A stretch of 5,468 nt of DNA, taken from the NCBI GenBank assembly GCA_023424275.1, contig JAFAED010000063.1, positions 1 through 5,468 of the forward strand, in the 5' to 3' direction. Shown piece after piece: positions 4,696-5,468 of this stretch (positions are counted from its first letter, which is position 1; the number at the start of each line of letters is the position of its first letter). The notes under the pieces are model-generated. The model saw only the letters and a program-made list of their open reading frames with translations. It did not search any database and was not told the DNA's origin. Source of the stretch: Pseudomonadota bacterium. Lineage in GTDB: Bacteria; Pseudomonadota; Alphaproteobacteria; Sphingomonadales; Sphingomonadaceae. A program made the translations under genes and the position numbers.

Positions 4696-5468
4696 TTACC
4701 TGTCTTTCGTCTGAACGCCGGTCTCGGAGCGGAAGAGAAGTAGGGCCAGAATCGAGACGAAGAACGCTGCCAGCGACACGATAGTCCAGCCCCAATGCGT
4801 CCAGATCAGCGGCGTCGCGAGCGAGAACAGGCTGCCCCCAGCGAATGTTGCGGTGGAATAGACCGAGTTCAGTCGCATTCGGATGGCAGGATCAAGCCCG
4901 TAAAGGGCGGTTCGCAGAGAAATGTCACTGCCGGTAGCTGCCACGCCGATGATTACCATGGCCGATACAACCCCGATATAGCTCGTGGGCCAAATCACCA
5001 TTGCCAGCCAGCCAGACGCCATGAGGATGAAGCAGGCACGCACGGCAGTTGCGGTATCGAACCGGTCAGCCAGCTTGCCGAGAAAGGGGGCTGCAATTGC
5101 TCCGGTCACGGCGACGAGAGACAACAGACCGATCTCTCGCGTGTTAAGGTTGAAAGGCGCCGCTTGCAGTCGCAGCGCCAATCCGACCCAAAGGGCGTTG
5201 AACATGCCAAAGCTTAAAGCCTGCAGCATGGCTGCCCGGCGCAGCAGCGGGATTTCCCTTGCCAGAGCGACAAGCGACTTTAGCAAAAGGGCGTAAGCTT
5301 CGCTGCGAAGCCCTGGAGTCCGGGGCATCACATGCTTCATGGCCACCCCCATCAAAAGAGTCATGAGTGCGGCTGCCACATAGACCGCACGCCATCCGAC
5401 AGCATAACCCGCGATGCCGGCCGCAGACCGGCCGAGCATGATGCCGATCATGATCCCCATCGCCAGAG
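4696..5468 (-). CDS. MFS transporter, C-terminal two thirds (5' end outside the window)
   Basis: Partial major facilitator superfamily protein. The reading frame is open to the window edge, so the true start lies beyond 5468, and about 256 residues are visible. The visible part begins in a TM5 segment of the G-x-(M/L)-x-GR...GWRAVY type. Then come TM6, a cytoplasmic loop (MPRTPGLRSEAY), and six further hydrophobic helices. TM7 contains LSFGMFNALWVGLAL. The loop after TM8 has the MFS motif G-K-L-A-D-R. A late helix carries the RLNSVYSTATFAGGSLF segment common in drug/metabolite:proton antiporters. It ends at TAA (4698-4696) shortly after TM12. The gene is visibly lower in GC than the operon to its left, with more A/T at third codon positions, and about 400 bases separate the two. 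It is therefore probably a separate transcription unit of different origin. The substrate cannot be inferred. Confidence 0.88.
   Translation of the reverse strand, partial: LAMGIMIGIMLGRSAAGIAGYAVGWRAVYVAAALMTLLMGVAMKHVMPRTPGLRSEAYALLLKSLVALAREIPLLRRAAMLQALSFGMFNALWVGLALRLQAAPFNLNTREIGLLSLVAVTGAIAAPFLGKLADRFDTATAVRACFILMASGWLAMVIWPTSYIGVVSAMVIIGVAATGSDISLRTALYGLDPAIRMRLNSVYSTATFAGGSLFSLATPLIWTHWGWTIVSLAAFFVSILALLLFRSETGVQTKDR

Overview
The window is 5,468 bases of high-GC DNA. The codon use and gene types suggest a proteobacterium, most likely an alphaproteobacterium such as a sphingomonad or rhizobial relative. That taxonomic guess is inference from style only. All confident genes lie on the minus strand, so transcription runs from right to left.

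Right end (4696-5468): the 3' two thirds of a major facilitator superfamily (MFS) transporter, cut by the window edge. Its base composition is visibly less GC-rich than the genes to its left. Next comes a gap of about 400 bases (4298-4695). It holds a possible short gene remnant on the plus strand and, next to the following operon, a 16-base palindrome with a -10-like hexamer.

Centre and left (4297 down to 217): a tight six-gene operon. The first three genes encode a cobalt-type enzyme of the nitrile hydratase / thiocyanate hydrolase family whose beta chain is split into two proteins. In transcription order they are a 109-aa beta C-half, a 229-aa alpha subunit with the Co-type metal motif C-T-L-C-S-C and an extreme His-Asp repeat at its N-terminus, and a 114-aa beta N-half. 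Three membrane proteins follow: a MIP/aquaporin-family channel with altered pore motifs, a NiCoT nickel/cobalt permease, and a CPBP-family (Abi/Rce1-like) intramembrane protease. The first five genes overlap by 1 to 11 bases at every junction, and the protease gene follows after 33 bases, so the six are almost certainly co-transcribed.

Working model (inference): NiCoT imports cobalt, the His-Asp tail helps hold or deliver it, the three soluble proteins form a nitrile- or thiocyanate-hydrating enzyme, and the channel moves a small neutral substrate or product. The role of the protease is unknown. No classical separate activator (P14K/P15K type) is visible. Positions 1-216 contain no gene I can support.
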